Below, piece by piece: positions 1 to 6,700 of a stretch of 9,028 nucleotides of DNA. The DNA comes from Prevotellaceae bacterium UBA7017. GTDB taxonomy: Bacteria; Bacteroidota; Bacteroidia; Bacteroidales; Bacteroidaceae. The stretch lies in assembly GCA_002449535.1 (NCBI GenBank), contig DJWZ01000007.1, positions 212-9,239 of the forward strand, written 5' to 3'. Position 1 is the stretch's first letter. The number at the start of each line of letters is the position of its first letter. The position numbers were made by a program, and so were the translations under genes. Below the pieces are notes generated by a model. It had not been told where the DNA came from. It made no database searches and worked only from the letters and a program-made list of their open reading frames with translations.

Positions 1-379
1 GGCTGGTGATAACGTTGGTCTGCTTCTCCGTGGTATCGACAAGAACGAAATCAAGCGTGGTATGGTACTTTGCCATCCAGGACAGATCAAGCCATTCAAG
101 AAGTTCAAGGCTTCTATCTACGTTCTGAAGAAGGAAGAGGGTGGCCGTCACACTCCATTCGGAAACAAATATCGTCCACAGTTCTATCTCCGCACAATGG
201 ACTGCACAGGTGAGATCACTCTCCCAGCAGGTGTTGAGATGGTAATGCCTGGTGATAACGTAGAGATTACTGTAGAACTCATCTACGCTGTAGCTCTGAA
301 CGCTGGTCTGCGTTTCGCTATCCGTGAGGGTGGTCGTACCGTAGGTTCTGGTCAGATTACAGAAGTATTCGAGGATTAA
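1..379 (+). CDS. tuf: Elongation factor Tu, C-terminal part (5' truncated by window edge)
   Basis: EF-Tu is the GTPase that carries aminoacyl-tRNA to the ribosomal A site. The reading frame is already open at base 2 (AGDNVGLLLRGI...) and ends with TAA at 377-379, giving 125 visible residues. The ATG at 62 is an internal methionine, not the start. The visible part covers the tail of domain 2 and all of domain 3, with the family blocks EGGRHTPF, YRPQFYLRTMDCTGEI, VEMVMPGDNV and GLRFAIREGGRTVGSGQI. The GTP-binding domain lies upstream, outside the window. The C-terminus GSGQITEVFED is of Bacteroidota type. Codon use is strongly biased (CGT, GGT, CTC, ATC), as expected for a very highly expressed gene. 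The gene lies immediately upstream of tRNA-Trp and secE, a common bacterial arrangement. Confidence 0.98.
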   Translation, partial: AGDNVGLLLRGIDKNEIKRGMVLCHPGQIKPFKKFKASIYVLKKEEGGRHTPFGNKYRPQFYLRTMDCTGEITLPAGVEMVMPGDNVEITVELIYAVALNAGLRFAIREGGRTVGSGQITEVFED

Positions 380-406
380 TCCAAGAACGTCTAAACAGAC
401 AAATAT

Positions 407-449
407 AAAAAAGTTCCTGTATGCTTCGCATGACTGCAGGAACTTTATC
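407..449 (+). terminator. Hairpin between tuf and tRNA-Trp, possible weak terminator or processing element
   Basis: A perfect 10-bp stem pairs AAAGTTCCTG (410-419) with CAGGAACTTT (437-446). The 17-nt loop contains a smaller ATGC/GCAT hairpin (421-431). The T-run lies within the 3' arm, and only TTTATCT is available as a U-tract, so termination may be partial. The structure ends 4 nt before the first base of tRNA-Trp. It could lower read-through from the abundant tuf mRNA, protect the tuf 3' end after processing, or both. The stem is seen directly; the role is inferred. Confidence 0.55.
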
Positions 450-450
450 T

Positions 451-521
451 ACGGGAGTCTTTCAATGGTAGGAAAGCGGTCTCCAAAACCGTCAATGAGG
501 GTTCGATTCCTTCCTCCCGTG
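451..521 (+). tRNA. tRNA-Trp (anticodon CCA)
   Basis: The full cloverleaf can be drawn. The acceptor stem is ACGGGAG (451-457) with CTCCCGT (514-520). The D stem is TTTC (460-463) with GGAA (471-474), including one G-U pair. The anticodon stem is GCGGT (476-480) with ACCGT (488-492), around loop CTCCAAA with anticodon CCA at 483-485. The variable loop is CAAT (493-496). The T stem is GAGGG (497-501) with CCTTC (509-513), around loop TTCGATT. The discriminator base is G521. The next bases are CT, so the 3' CCA is not encoded and must be added enzymatically. Position 9 is C rather than the usual purine. Anticodon CCA decodes UGG (tryptophan). The gene sits between tuf and secE and is probably processed from the operon transcript. 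Confidence 0.96.
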
Positions 522-538
522 CTAATAAAATAAAAGTC

Positions 539-727
539 ATGAATAAGATAGTTAACTACTGCAAGGCTTGCTATGAGGAGCTTGCGCATAAAACTACTTG
601 GCCAACACGTCAGCAGTTGACACACTCTGCAATGGTGGTGTTGTCTGCTTCGTTGGTTATTGCTTTGGTAGTTTTTGGCATGGATTCTATTTTCCGTTCT
701 TTGATGAGTGCCATATATCCTAATTGA
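539..727 (+). CDS. secE: Preprotein translocase subunit SecE
   Basis: SecE is the small essential subunit that clamps SecY in the inner-membrane SecYEG export channel. The 62-residue product has an amphipathic N-terminal segment, the family motif EELAHKTTWPTRQQL (residues 13-27), and one predicted membrane span at about residues 31-52. This is the short single-span form found in most bacteria; the E. coli protein has two extra N-terminal spans. The ATG at 539 is 17 nt after the tRNA and is preceded by an A-rich leader (AATAAAATAAAAGTC) with no Shine-Dalgarno sequence. nusG follows after 22 nt, the classic secE-nusG pair. Confidence 0.96.
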   Translation: MNKIVNYCKACYEELAHKTTWPTRQQLTHSAMVVLSASLVIALVVFGMDSIFRSLMSAIYPN

Positions 728-733
728 TAATTA

Positions 734-741
734 AAGAAGGG
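734..741 (+). promoter_or_regulatory. Shine-Dalgarno-like ribosome binding site of nusG
   Basis: AAGAAGGG lies 8 nt before the nusG ATG at 750 and partly matches the anti-Shine-Dalgarno sequence. It is the only convincing such site before any start codon in the window; the other leaders are A-rich and lack one. It supports the start at 750. Confidence 0.5.
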
Positions 742-749
742 TATTCATA

Positions 750-1295
750 ATGCAGGAACAAGGATTCAAATGGTATGCTATGCGCGCAGTAAGCGGCAAG
801 GAAGCTAAACTCAAGGAGTATATTGAGAAAGAATGTGCTCACAATCCTGAGTTGGCGAAGCATGTAGCACAGGTACTGTTACCTATGGAAAAACATGCAG
901 TGCTGAAAAACGGCAAGCGTGTCATAAAAGAAAAGACTTCGTTACCGGGTTATCTTTTTGTGGAGGCAGAAATGATTGGTGACACAGCTCACACATTGCG
1001 TTTTATGCCTAATTGTATGGGATTCCTTGGCGGTATGGATAGTCCAACACCTGTACGTCAGTCTGATATCAATCGTATGATTGGTGCTGCTGAAGAAACA
1101 GCACTGACTGAAGAAATGGATATACCATATATTGCTGGAGAAACAATAAAGGTAACAGATGGTCCTTTCAGCGGTTTCATCGGAACTATTGAGGCTGTAA
1201 ACGAAGAGAAACGCACACTGAAGGTGGTTGTAAAAATCTTCGGTCGTGATACACCAATGGAACTGAATTTCATGCAGGTAGAAAAAGAAGGTTAA
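750..1295 (+). CDS. nusG: Transcription termination/antitermination factor NusG
   Basis: NusG binds the RNA polymerase clamp and links it to Rho or to ribosomal protein S10. The 181-residue product has the usual two domains. The NGN domain spans about residues 5-110, with KWYAMRAVSGKE at 8-19 and the conserved PGYLFVE at 66-72. The C-terminal KOW domain spans about residues 127-178, with VTDGPFSGFIGTIEAVNEEK followed by FGRDTPMELNF. Length and architecture match housekeeping NusG rather than the specialised paralogues of capsule loci in Bacteroidales. That reading rests mainly on its place between secE and rplK. A Shine-Dalgarno-like AAGAAGGG precedes the start. A hairpin 12 nt after the stop separates it from rplK. 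Confidence 0.97.
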   Translation: MQEQGFKWYAMRAVSGKEAKLKEYIEKECAHNPELAKHVAQVLLPMEKHAVLKNGKRVIKEKTSLPGYLFVEAEMIGDTAHTLRFMPNCMGFLGGMDSPTPVRQSDINRMIGAAEETALTEEMDIPYIAGETIKVTDGPFSGFIGTIEAVNEEKRTLKVVVKIFGRDTPMELNFMQVEKEG

Positions 1296-1307
1296 GAAGA
1301 CGACTGA

Positions 1308-1345
1308 GGATCTTTAAATATAATGCTTCCAAAAGATCCCTTTCT
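1308..1345 (+). terminator. Terminator-like hairpin between nusG and rplK
   Basis: GGATCTTT (1308-1315) pairs perfectly with AAAGATCC (1332-1339) across a 16-nt A/T-rich loop, and CTTTCT follows. The stem begins 12 nt after the nusG stop. The loop is long and the U-tract is broken by C, so at most partial termination is expected. It falls at the boundary that in E. coli separates secE-nusG from the rplKAJL-rpoBC transcription unit. The pairing is seen directly; termination is inferred. Confidence 0.5.
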
Positions 1346-1373
1346 ATTAATAAATAATTAAAATAACAACAAG

Positions 1374-1811
1374 ATGGCTAAAGAAGTTGCTGGACAACTT
1401 AAGTTACAGATTAGGGGCGGTGCTGCCAATCCTTCTCCTCCAGTAGGACCTGCTCTGGGTTCTAAGGGTATTAATATCATGGGCTTCTGTAAGGAGTTCA
1501 ATGCTCGTACTCAGGACAAGGCTGGTAAGGTACTCCCTGTTGTTATTACTTATTACGCAGACAAATCTTTCGACTTCGTAATCAAAACTTCTCCAGCTGC
1601 TGTACAGTTGAAGGAGGCTGCCAAGATTAAGTCTGGTTCTGCATCTCCAAACCGTAAAAAGGTGGCAGAGATTACATGGGATCAGGTTAAGGCTATAGCA
1701 GAAGACAAGATGAAAGATCTTAACTGCTTTACCATTGAATCTGCTATGAAGCAGGTTGCTGGTACAGCACGTAGTCTGGGTATCACCATTAAGGGTGATT
1801 TCCCAGCTTAA
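1374..1811 (+). CDS. rplK: 50S ribosomal protein L11
   Basis: L11 binds 23S rRNA at the GTPase-associated centre, at the base of the L7/L12 stalk, and takes part in factor binding and the stringent response. The 145-residue product is of usual length. The N-terminal domain (about 1-70) carries the proline-rich segment ANPSPPVGPALG (residues 18-29), the thiopeptide-interacting helix of the family. The C-terminal RNA-binding domain (about 71-142) ends with the conserved KDLNCFTIESAMKQVAGTARSLGI (114-137). The ATG at 1374 follows an A/C-rich leader (AACAACAAG) without a Shine-Dalgarno site and gives the standard start MAKEVAGQLKLQI. rplA follows after a 115-nt structured spacer. Confidence 0.98.
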   Translation: MAKEVAGQLKLQIRGGAANPSPPVGPALGSKGINIMGFCKEFNARTQDKAGKVLPVVITYYADKSFDFVIKTSPAAVQLKEAAKIKSGSASPNRKKVAEITWDQVKAIAEDKMKDLNCFTIESAMKQVAGTARSLGITIKGDFPA

Positions 1812-1864
1812 TGCGAAAAAAGTAATAATAGCTGTGACATAGTGTCCGCTGATTTATTTAACAT

Positions 1865-1911
1865 TTCCGGGAGGCTAATTCGCAAAAGCGATAAATGCCG
1901 TTAGAACCGAA
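1865..1911 (+). promoter_or_regulatory. Putative L1 protein binding site (translational operator) upstream of rplA
   Basis: The rplK-rplA spacer folds into a compact element. An outer stem pairs TT and CGG (1865-1870, with one bulged C) with CCGAA (1907-1911). An inner GGC (1873-1875) pairs with GCC (1897-1899). A TCGC/GCGA stem (1880-1883 with 1888-1891) closes an AAAA loop. An alternative CTAA/TTAG pairing (1875-1878 with 1901-1904) is also possible. The GGGAGGCT at 1869-1876 matches the 5' strand of 23S rRNA helix 76 at the base of the L1 stalk, as I recall it from E. coli. L1 is known to repress its own mRNA by binding an rRNA-like structure, so autoregulation is plausible. The structure is seen; the identification is inferred. 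Confidence 0.5.
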
Positions 1912-1926
1912 AAAACTTCAACAAAA

Positions 1927-2619
1927 ATGAGTAAACTAACAAAAAATCAAAAAGCAGTTGCCGGCAAGGTAGAACAGGGAAAGATGTACACTATCAATGA
2001 GGCTGCCGCTCTTGTAAAGGAGATTACCACAACGAAGTTCGATGCCTCTATAGACGTTGATGTTCGTTTGGGCGTAGATCCTCGCAAGGCAAACCAAATG
2101 GTTCGTGGCGTTGTTTCTCTGCCTAATGGTACTGGTAAGGTAACACGTGTGCTTGCACTTGTTACTCCTGATCAGGAGGCTGCTGCTAAAGAGGCTGGTG
2201 CTGACTATGTTGGTCTTGACGAATTCATCGAGAAAATCAAAGGCGGTTGGACCGATGTTGATGTCATTATCACTATGCCTTCATGTATGGGTAAGATAGG
2301 TCCTATTGGACGTATCCTTGGTCCTCGTGGACTGATGCCAAACCCAAAAAGCGGTACCGTGACTATGGATGTTGCGAAAGCTGTTAAGGAGGTTAAGTCT
2401 GGTAAGATTGATTTCAAGGTTGACAAGACTGGCATTATTCACACTTCAATAGGTAAAGTATCTATGAGTGCTGAAGCTATTGCTGGAAATGCCAAAGAAT
2501 TTATCTCTACCGTTAACAAGCTGAAGCCAGCTGCTGCGAAGGGTACATACATCAAGAGTATCTTTATTTCAAGCACAATGAGTAAGGGTATCAAGATTGA
2601 TCCTAAATCAGCCGATTAA
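1927..2619 (+). CDS. rplA: 50S ribosomal protein L1
   Basis: L1 binds the mobile stalk of 23S rRNA at the E site, helps release deacylated tRNA, and in many bacteria represses translation of its own operon. The 230-residue product matches the usual length. Domain I is formed by the N- and C-terminal parts, and domain II by the middle (about 70-160). The family signature runs through MGKIGPIGRILGPRGLMPNP (residues 121-140), followed by KSGTVT. The segment GKIDFKVDKTGIIHTSIGK (159-177) is the conserved return strand into domain I. The ATG at 1927 follows CAACAAAA with no Shine-Dalgarno site. A candidate L1 binding structure lies just upstream. rplJ begins 22 nt after the stop. Confidence 0.98.
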   Translation: MSKLTKNQKAVAGKVEQGKMYTINEAAALVKEITTTKFDASIDVDVRLGVDPRKANQMVRGVVSLPNGTGKVTRVLALVTPDQEAAAKEAGADYVGLDEFIEKIKGGWTDVDVIITMPSCMGKIGPIGRILGPRGLMPNPKSGTVTMDVAKAVKEVKSGKIDFKVDKTGIIHTSIGKVSMSAEAIAGNAKEFISTVNKLKPAAAKGTYIKSIFISSTMSKGIKIDPKSAD

Positions 2620-2641
2620 ACTCTAAAAGTTTTTTACAACA

Positions 2642-3157
2642 ATGAAGAAAGAAGTAAAAGATACTATTATCTCGCAGCTTGGTGATTTGCTGAAGGCTTA
2701 TCCACATTTCTACATCGTAGATGTGACGGGTCTGAATGCACAGCAGACAAGCGATTTGCGTCGTAAGGCCTTCGGTCAGAATATCAAGACCGTTGTGGTT
2801 AAGAACAAGCTTCTTATCAAGGCTTTTGATGCAGCTGAGAAAGATTACTCTGAACTCTATCCAACACTGAAGGGCAATACGGCTCTTATGTTCTGTGAGA
2901 CAGCCAATGTTCCTGCAAAACTTTTGAAGGAATATAAGGATGTCAACCCAACACTGAAGGGTGCTTATGCAGAAGAGAGCATCTTCGTAGGTGCAGACAA
3001 ACTTGCAGAACTTGCTGCATTAAAGAGCAAGAACGAACTCATTGCAGAAGTTGTTGCACTGCTGCAGTCTCCTGCAAAGAATGTCGTTTCTGGCTTGCAG
3101 TCAGGTGCTGGTACTATCCATGGGCTGCTTAAGACCCTCGGAGAGCGTCCAGAGTAA
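2642..3157 (+). CDS. rplJ: 50S ribosomal protein L10
   Basis: L10 anchors the L7/L12 stalk: its N-terminal domain binds 23S rRNA beside L11, and its C-terminal helix holds L7/L12 dimers. The 171-residue product has the globular domain with YIVDVTGLNAQQTSDLRRK (about residues 24-42) and the conserved TVVVKNKLLIKAF. A C-terminal region of about residues 130-171 (NELIAEVVALLQSPAKNVVS...) contains the L7/L12-binding helix. The start ATG 2642 gives MKKEVKDTIISQLGD and is preceded by TTTTTTACAACA, without a Shine-Dalgarno site. The spacer to rplA is only 22 nt, too short for an E. coli-type L10 leader RNA. rplL follows after 51 nt. Confidence 0.97.
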   Translation: MKKEVKDTIISQLGDLLKAYPHFYIVDVTGLNAQQTSDLRRKAFGQNIKTVVVKNKLLIKAFDAAEKDYSELYPTLKGNTALMFCETANVPAKLLKEYKDVNPTLKGAYAEESIFVGADKLAELAALKSKNELIAEVVALLQSPAKNVVSGLQSGAGTIHGLLKTLGERPE

Positions 3158-3208
3158 CAAAATTATTAATTAACAACAAGTAAACAACAATTTAAAATTT
3201 TAATAATC

Positions 3209-3592
3209 ATGGCAGATATTAAAGCTATCGCTGAGGAACTCGTTAACCTCACCGTTAAAGAAGTAAATGAACTCGCACAGGTCCTGAAGGACGAGTATGG
3301 AATTGAGCCTGCAGCTGCAGCTGTTGCTGTTGCAGCTGGTCCAGCAGCTGGTGGTGCTGCTGAGGCTGCTGCTGAAGAGAAGGATTCATTCGACGTAGTC
3401 CTCGCTGAAGTAGGTGCTAACAAGCTTGCAGTCGTTAAGGCAGTGAAGGAGGCTTGTGGTCTCGGTCTTAAGGACGCAAAGGATCTCGTTGACGGTGCTC
3501 CTGCTACCATCAAGGAGGGTATGCCTAAGGCAGAGGCTGAGAACCTCAAGAAGGCTATCGAAGAGGCTGGTGCTAAGGTAGAGTTGAAGTAA
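3209..3592 (+). CDS. rplL: 50S ribosomal protein L7/L12
   Basis: L7/L12 is the multicopy acidic stalk protein that recruits translation GTPases and stimulates their hydrolysis. The 127-residue product shows the three standard parts. The N-terminal dimerisation helices (about 1-33) bind L10. A flexible Ala/Gly hinge (35-56) follows. The C-terminal domain (59-127) contains the factor-binding segment NKLAVVKAVKEACGLGLKDAK (71-91) and ends AGAKVELK. Relative to E. coli, Cys83 stands where a threonine is usual. The leader is extremely A/T-rich with no Shine-Dalgarno site. The hinge is encoded by a GCT/GCA-rich low-complexity tract. Two hairpins follow before rpoB. Confidence 0.98.
   Translation: MADIKAIAEELVNLTVKEVNELAQVLKDEYGIEPAAAAVAVAAGPAAGGAAEAAAEEKDSFDVVLAEVGANKLAVVKAVKEACGLGLKDAKDLVDGAPATIKEGMPKAEAENLKKAIEEAGAKVELK
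3311..3376 (+). repeat. GCA/GCT low-complexity tract encoding the L7/L12 hinge
   Basis: Runs of GCA and GCT alanine codons, interrupted by valine and glycine codons, encode residues 35-56. The tract includes the 12-nt palindrome CTGCAGCTGCAG (3309-3320). It is explained by selection on an Ala/Gly-rich flexible linker. On the opposite strand it opens long alanine/serine-rich reading frames that are not genes. Confidence 0.7.
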
Positions 3593-3607
3593 TCAACACC
3601 TCTGGCG

Positions 3608-3626
3608 GGTCCGTGAAAAACGGACT
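3608..3626 (+). promoter_or_regulatory. Short hairpin in the rplL-rpoB spacer
   Basis: GTCCGT (3609-3614) pairs with ACGGAC (3620-3625) around loop GAAAA; a G-U pair (3608/3626) can extend it. It begins 16 nt after the rplL stop and has no U-tract, so it is not itself a terminator. It may stabilise the upstream ribosomal protein mRNA 3' end or be part of a processing site. The role is inferred. Confidence 0.45.
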
Positions 3627-3644
3627 GATACAAGAAGAATTACT

Positions 3645-3690
3645 AAAGGTTGGAGTCTATCAAGTAGATGGATTCTAACCTTTTCATATT
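3645..3690 (+). terminator. Strong hairpin with T-rich tract between rplL and rpoB (attenuator candidate)
   Basis: A 17-bp uninterrupted stem pairs 3645-3661 (AAAGGTTGGAGTCTATC) with 3667-3683, with only G-U wobbles as irregularities, around the 5-nt loop AAGTA. The 3' arm runs into TTTT, then CATATTTTT. This has the form of an intrinsic terminator, yet the co-directional essential rpoB starts 19 nt later, so partial read-through is expected. E. coli has a known partial terminator in the same spacer, which lowers rpoBC expression relative to the ribosomal proteins. The stem is seen directly; attenuation is inferred. Confidence 0.75.
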
Positions 3691-3708
3691 TTTACATAGA
3701 CAAAACAA

Positions 3709-6700
3709 ATGACATCTAAGAAGGCAGAAAACAGAATTAATTTTGCGCGCGTTAAGAACCCGATGCCTTATCCGGATTTCCTTGACGTGCAGCTAAAATC
3801 CTTCCGCGAATTCTTGCAATTGGACACTCCTCCTGAAGAGCGTAGGAAAGATGGTCTGTATAAGGTGTTCGCTGAGAACTTCCCTATCACAGATACTCGT
3901 AATAATTATGTACTCGAGTTCCTCGACTACTTTATCGACCCACCACGCTATACCATTGAGGAGTGTTTAGAGTGTGGACTGACATATAGTGTGCCCCTGA
4001 AGGCAAAGATGAAGTTGTATTGTAACGATGAGGAACATACAGAATTTGAGACAATTATCTCAGATGTATTCCTCGGTACAATACCTTACATGACCAATAA
4101 TGGTACATTCATCATAAACGGTGCTGAGCGTGTTGTAGTATCACAGCTTCATCGTTCTCCTGGTGTATTCTTTGGTCAAGGTGTCCATGCAAACGGATCG
4201 GTGCTGTATTCTGCACGTATTATTCCTTTCAAAGGTTCATGGATAGAGTTTGCAACAGATATCAACAACGTAATGTATGCTTACATTGATCGTAAGAAAA
4301 AGTTACCTGTGACAACTCTGCTCCGTGCTATCGGCTATGAAAAGGATAAAGACATCCTGAATATTTTCGACCTTGCAGAAGAGGTTAAAGTAAGCAAAAA
4401 GACTCTCAAGGATCTCGTTGGTCGTAAGCTTGCTGCTCATATCATGAAGACATGGGCAGAGGACTTCGTTGATGAAGATACTGGTGAAGTTGTTTCTCTG
4501 GAGCGTAATGAGATTATTATGCCTCGTGAAACAGAAATAACAGAGGAGAATATTCAGGATATTCTTGACAGCGAGCAGTCAACTATCCTTGTGCATAAAG
4601 ACGAGGATACAGCTGCAAAGTATGATATTATCTTCAATACTCTTGCAAAAGATACTGCTAACTCTGAGAAGGAGGCTGTCTATTATATCTACCGTCAACT
4701 GCGTAATGCAGATCCTGCAGATGAGGCAAGCGCACGCGAGGTAATACAGAATTTGTTCTTCTCGGATAAACGTTACGATTTAGGTGAGGTAGGACGTTAT
4801 CGTATCAATAAGAAACTGAGTCTCAATACAAGTATGGATGTCCGCACTCTTACCAACGAGGACATCATTGAGATTATAAAGTATCTCATCAATCTTATCA
4901 ACAGTAACGCTACCGTTGATGATATTGACCACCTTTCTAATCGTCGTGTACGTACTGTTGGTGAGCAATTGGCTAACCAATTCTCTATTGGCCTTAGCCG
5001 TATGAGCCGCACTATCCGCGAGCGTATGAACGTTCGTGACAATGAAGTGTTTACTCCTGCTGACCTTATTAATGCAAAGACAATATCAAGCGTCATCAAC
5101 TCTTTCTTTGGTACCAACCCATTGAGTCAGTTCATGGACCAGACAAACCCTCTTGCTGAGGTGACACATAAGCGCCGTCTCTCTGCACTGGGTCCTGGTG
5201 GTCTGTCTCGTGAACGTGCTGGTTTTGAGGTGCGTGACGTACACTATACACACTATGGTCGTCTCTGTCCTATTGAGTCTCCTGAAGGACCAAACATCGG
5301 TCTTATCTCGTCTCTTTGTATGTATGCACAGATTAATGACCTTGGCTTCATCGAAACCCCATATCGTAAGGTTAAGGATAGCGTAGTAGATTTGAATAAC
5401 GACCACGTTGTGTACCTTACTGCAGAGGAAGAAGAGAACCATATCATCGGTCAGGGTAATGCTCCGCTGAATGATGATGGTACATTCATCAGGGCAGTCG
5501 TTAAATGTCGTGAGAATGCTGACTTCCCTGTAGTTCCTCCTTCACAGGTGGATCACATGGACGTTTCTCCACAGCAGATAGCTTCTGTTTCTGCTGGTTT
5601 GATTCCTTTCCTGGAGCATGATGATGGTCACCGTGCTTTGATGGGATGTAACATGATGCGTCAGGCTGTGCCTCTGCTCCACAATGATGCTCCTATCGTA
5701 GGTACAGGCTTGGAGCGTCAGGTGTGTGAGGATTCACGTACTATGATTACGGCGGAAGGCGATGGTGTCATCGAATATGTTGATGCAACAACTATCCGCA
5801 TCCTTTATGACCGTACAGAGGATGAGGAATTTGTAAGTTTCGAACCTGCCGTTAAAGAATATCGCATACCAAAGTTCCGTCGTACCAACCAGAATATGGT
5901 TATTGACCTGCGTCCTATATGTGAAAAAGGACAGCGTGTCAAGGCTGGTGACATATTGACGGAGGGATATGCAACCGAAAATGGTGAATTGGCATTGGGT
6001 CGTAACCTTTTGGTAGCATATATGCCTTGGAAGGGATATAACTATGAGGATGCTATCGTGCTTTCAGAGCGTATCGTACGTGATGATGTCCTGACATCTG
6101 TTCATGTTGATGAATACTCTCTTGATGTCCGCGAGACAAAGCGTGGTATGGAAGAATTGACAGCCGATATCCCTAATGTCTCTGAGGATGCTACAAAGGA
6201 TCTTGATGAGAATGGTATCATCCGCATTGGTGCTCGCGTAGTGCCTGGCGATATCATGATTGGTAAGATTTCACCTAAGGGTGAGAGCGACCCTTCTCCG
6301 GAAGAGAAGTTGCTGCGTGCTATCTTTGGTGATAAGGCTGGTGATGTGAAAGATTCTTCTCTCAAGGCTAATCCTTCACTTTCCGGTGTTGTTATCGACA
6401 AGAAACTCTTCTCTCGTGCAGTGAAGACTCGCGAGTCAAAGAAGCAGGATAAGGTTATTCTTGCAAAGATTGATCAGGAATATCAGGCAAAGGCAGATGA
6501 TCTGAAAGAGATACTCATTGAGAAGCTGATGAAGCTTACTAAGGGTAGGACATGTCAGGGTATCAAGGATTATACAAATGCTGAGGTGATAACCAAAGGC
6601 AGCAAGTTCACTCCTGCTATGCTCGCTAATCTTGAATATGATGGCGTGCAGTCAAATGAGTGGACAGGAGATAAACATACTGATACCTTGATTCAGAAAC

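Noticed and set aside
62..64. ATG at 62 as a gene start
   Set aside because: The EF-Tu sequence continues in frame upstream to base 2 (AGDNVGLLLRGIDKNEIKRG), so this is an internal methionine.
1296..1373. Bacteroidota promoter (TTTG, then TAnnTTTG) ahead of rplK, and likewise in the other spacers
   Set aside because: No spacer contains the paired elements; only generic A/T-rich sequence is present, so no promoter is called.
1830..1850. Small hairpin GACA-TAG-TGTC with outer AGC/GCT in the rplK-rplA spacer
   Set aside because: The stem is short with an internal loop and a 3-nt loop. It may be part of the larger rplA leader fold but is not supported as a separate feature.
3192..3203. Perfect palindrome TTAAAATTTTAA in the rplL leader as an operator
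   Set aside because: In such an A/T-only stretch a 12-nt palindrome is likely by chance, and no second copy or known operator match is visible.
3166..3633. 155-codon reading frame on the - strand opposite rplL
   Set aside because: It is the mirror of the alanine-rich rplL coding sequence, so it is serine/alanine-rich low complexity. It has no family resemblance and overlaps a highly expressed conserved gene fully.
5086..5442. Antisense frames inside rpoB (also 4797-5117, 6102-6401, 6652-6870)
   Set aside because: They are shadows of the intact 1270-codon rpoB frame, with no independent start signals or domain content.
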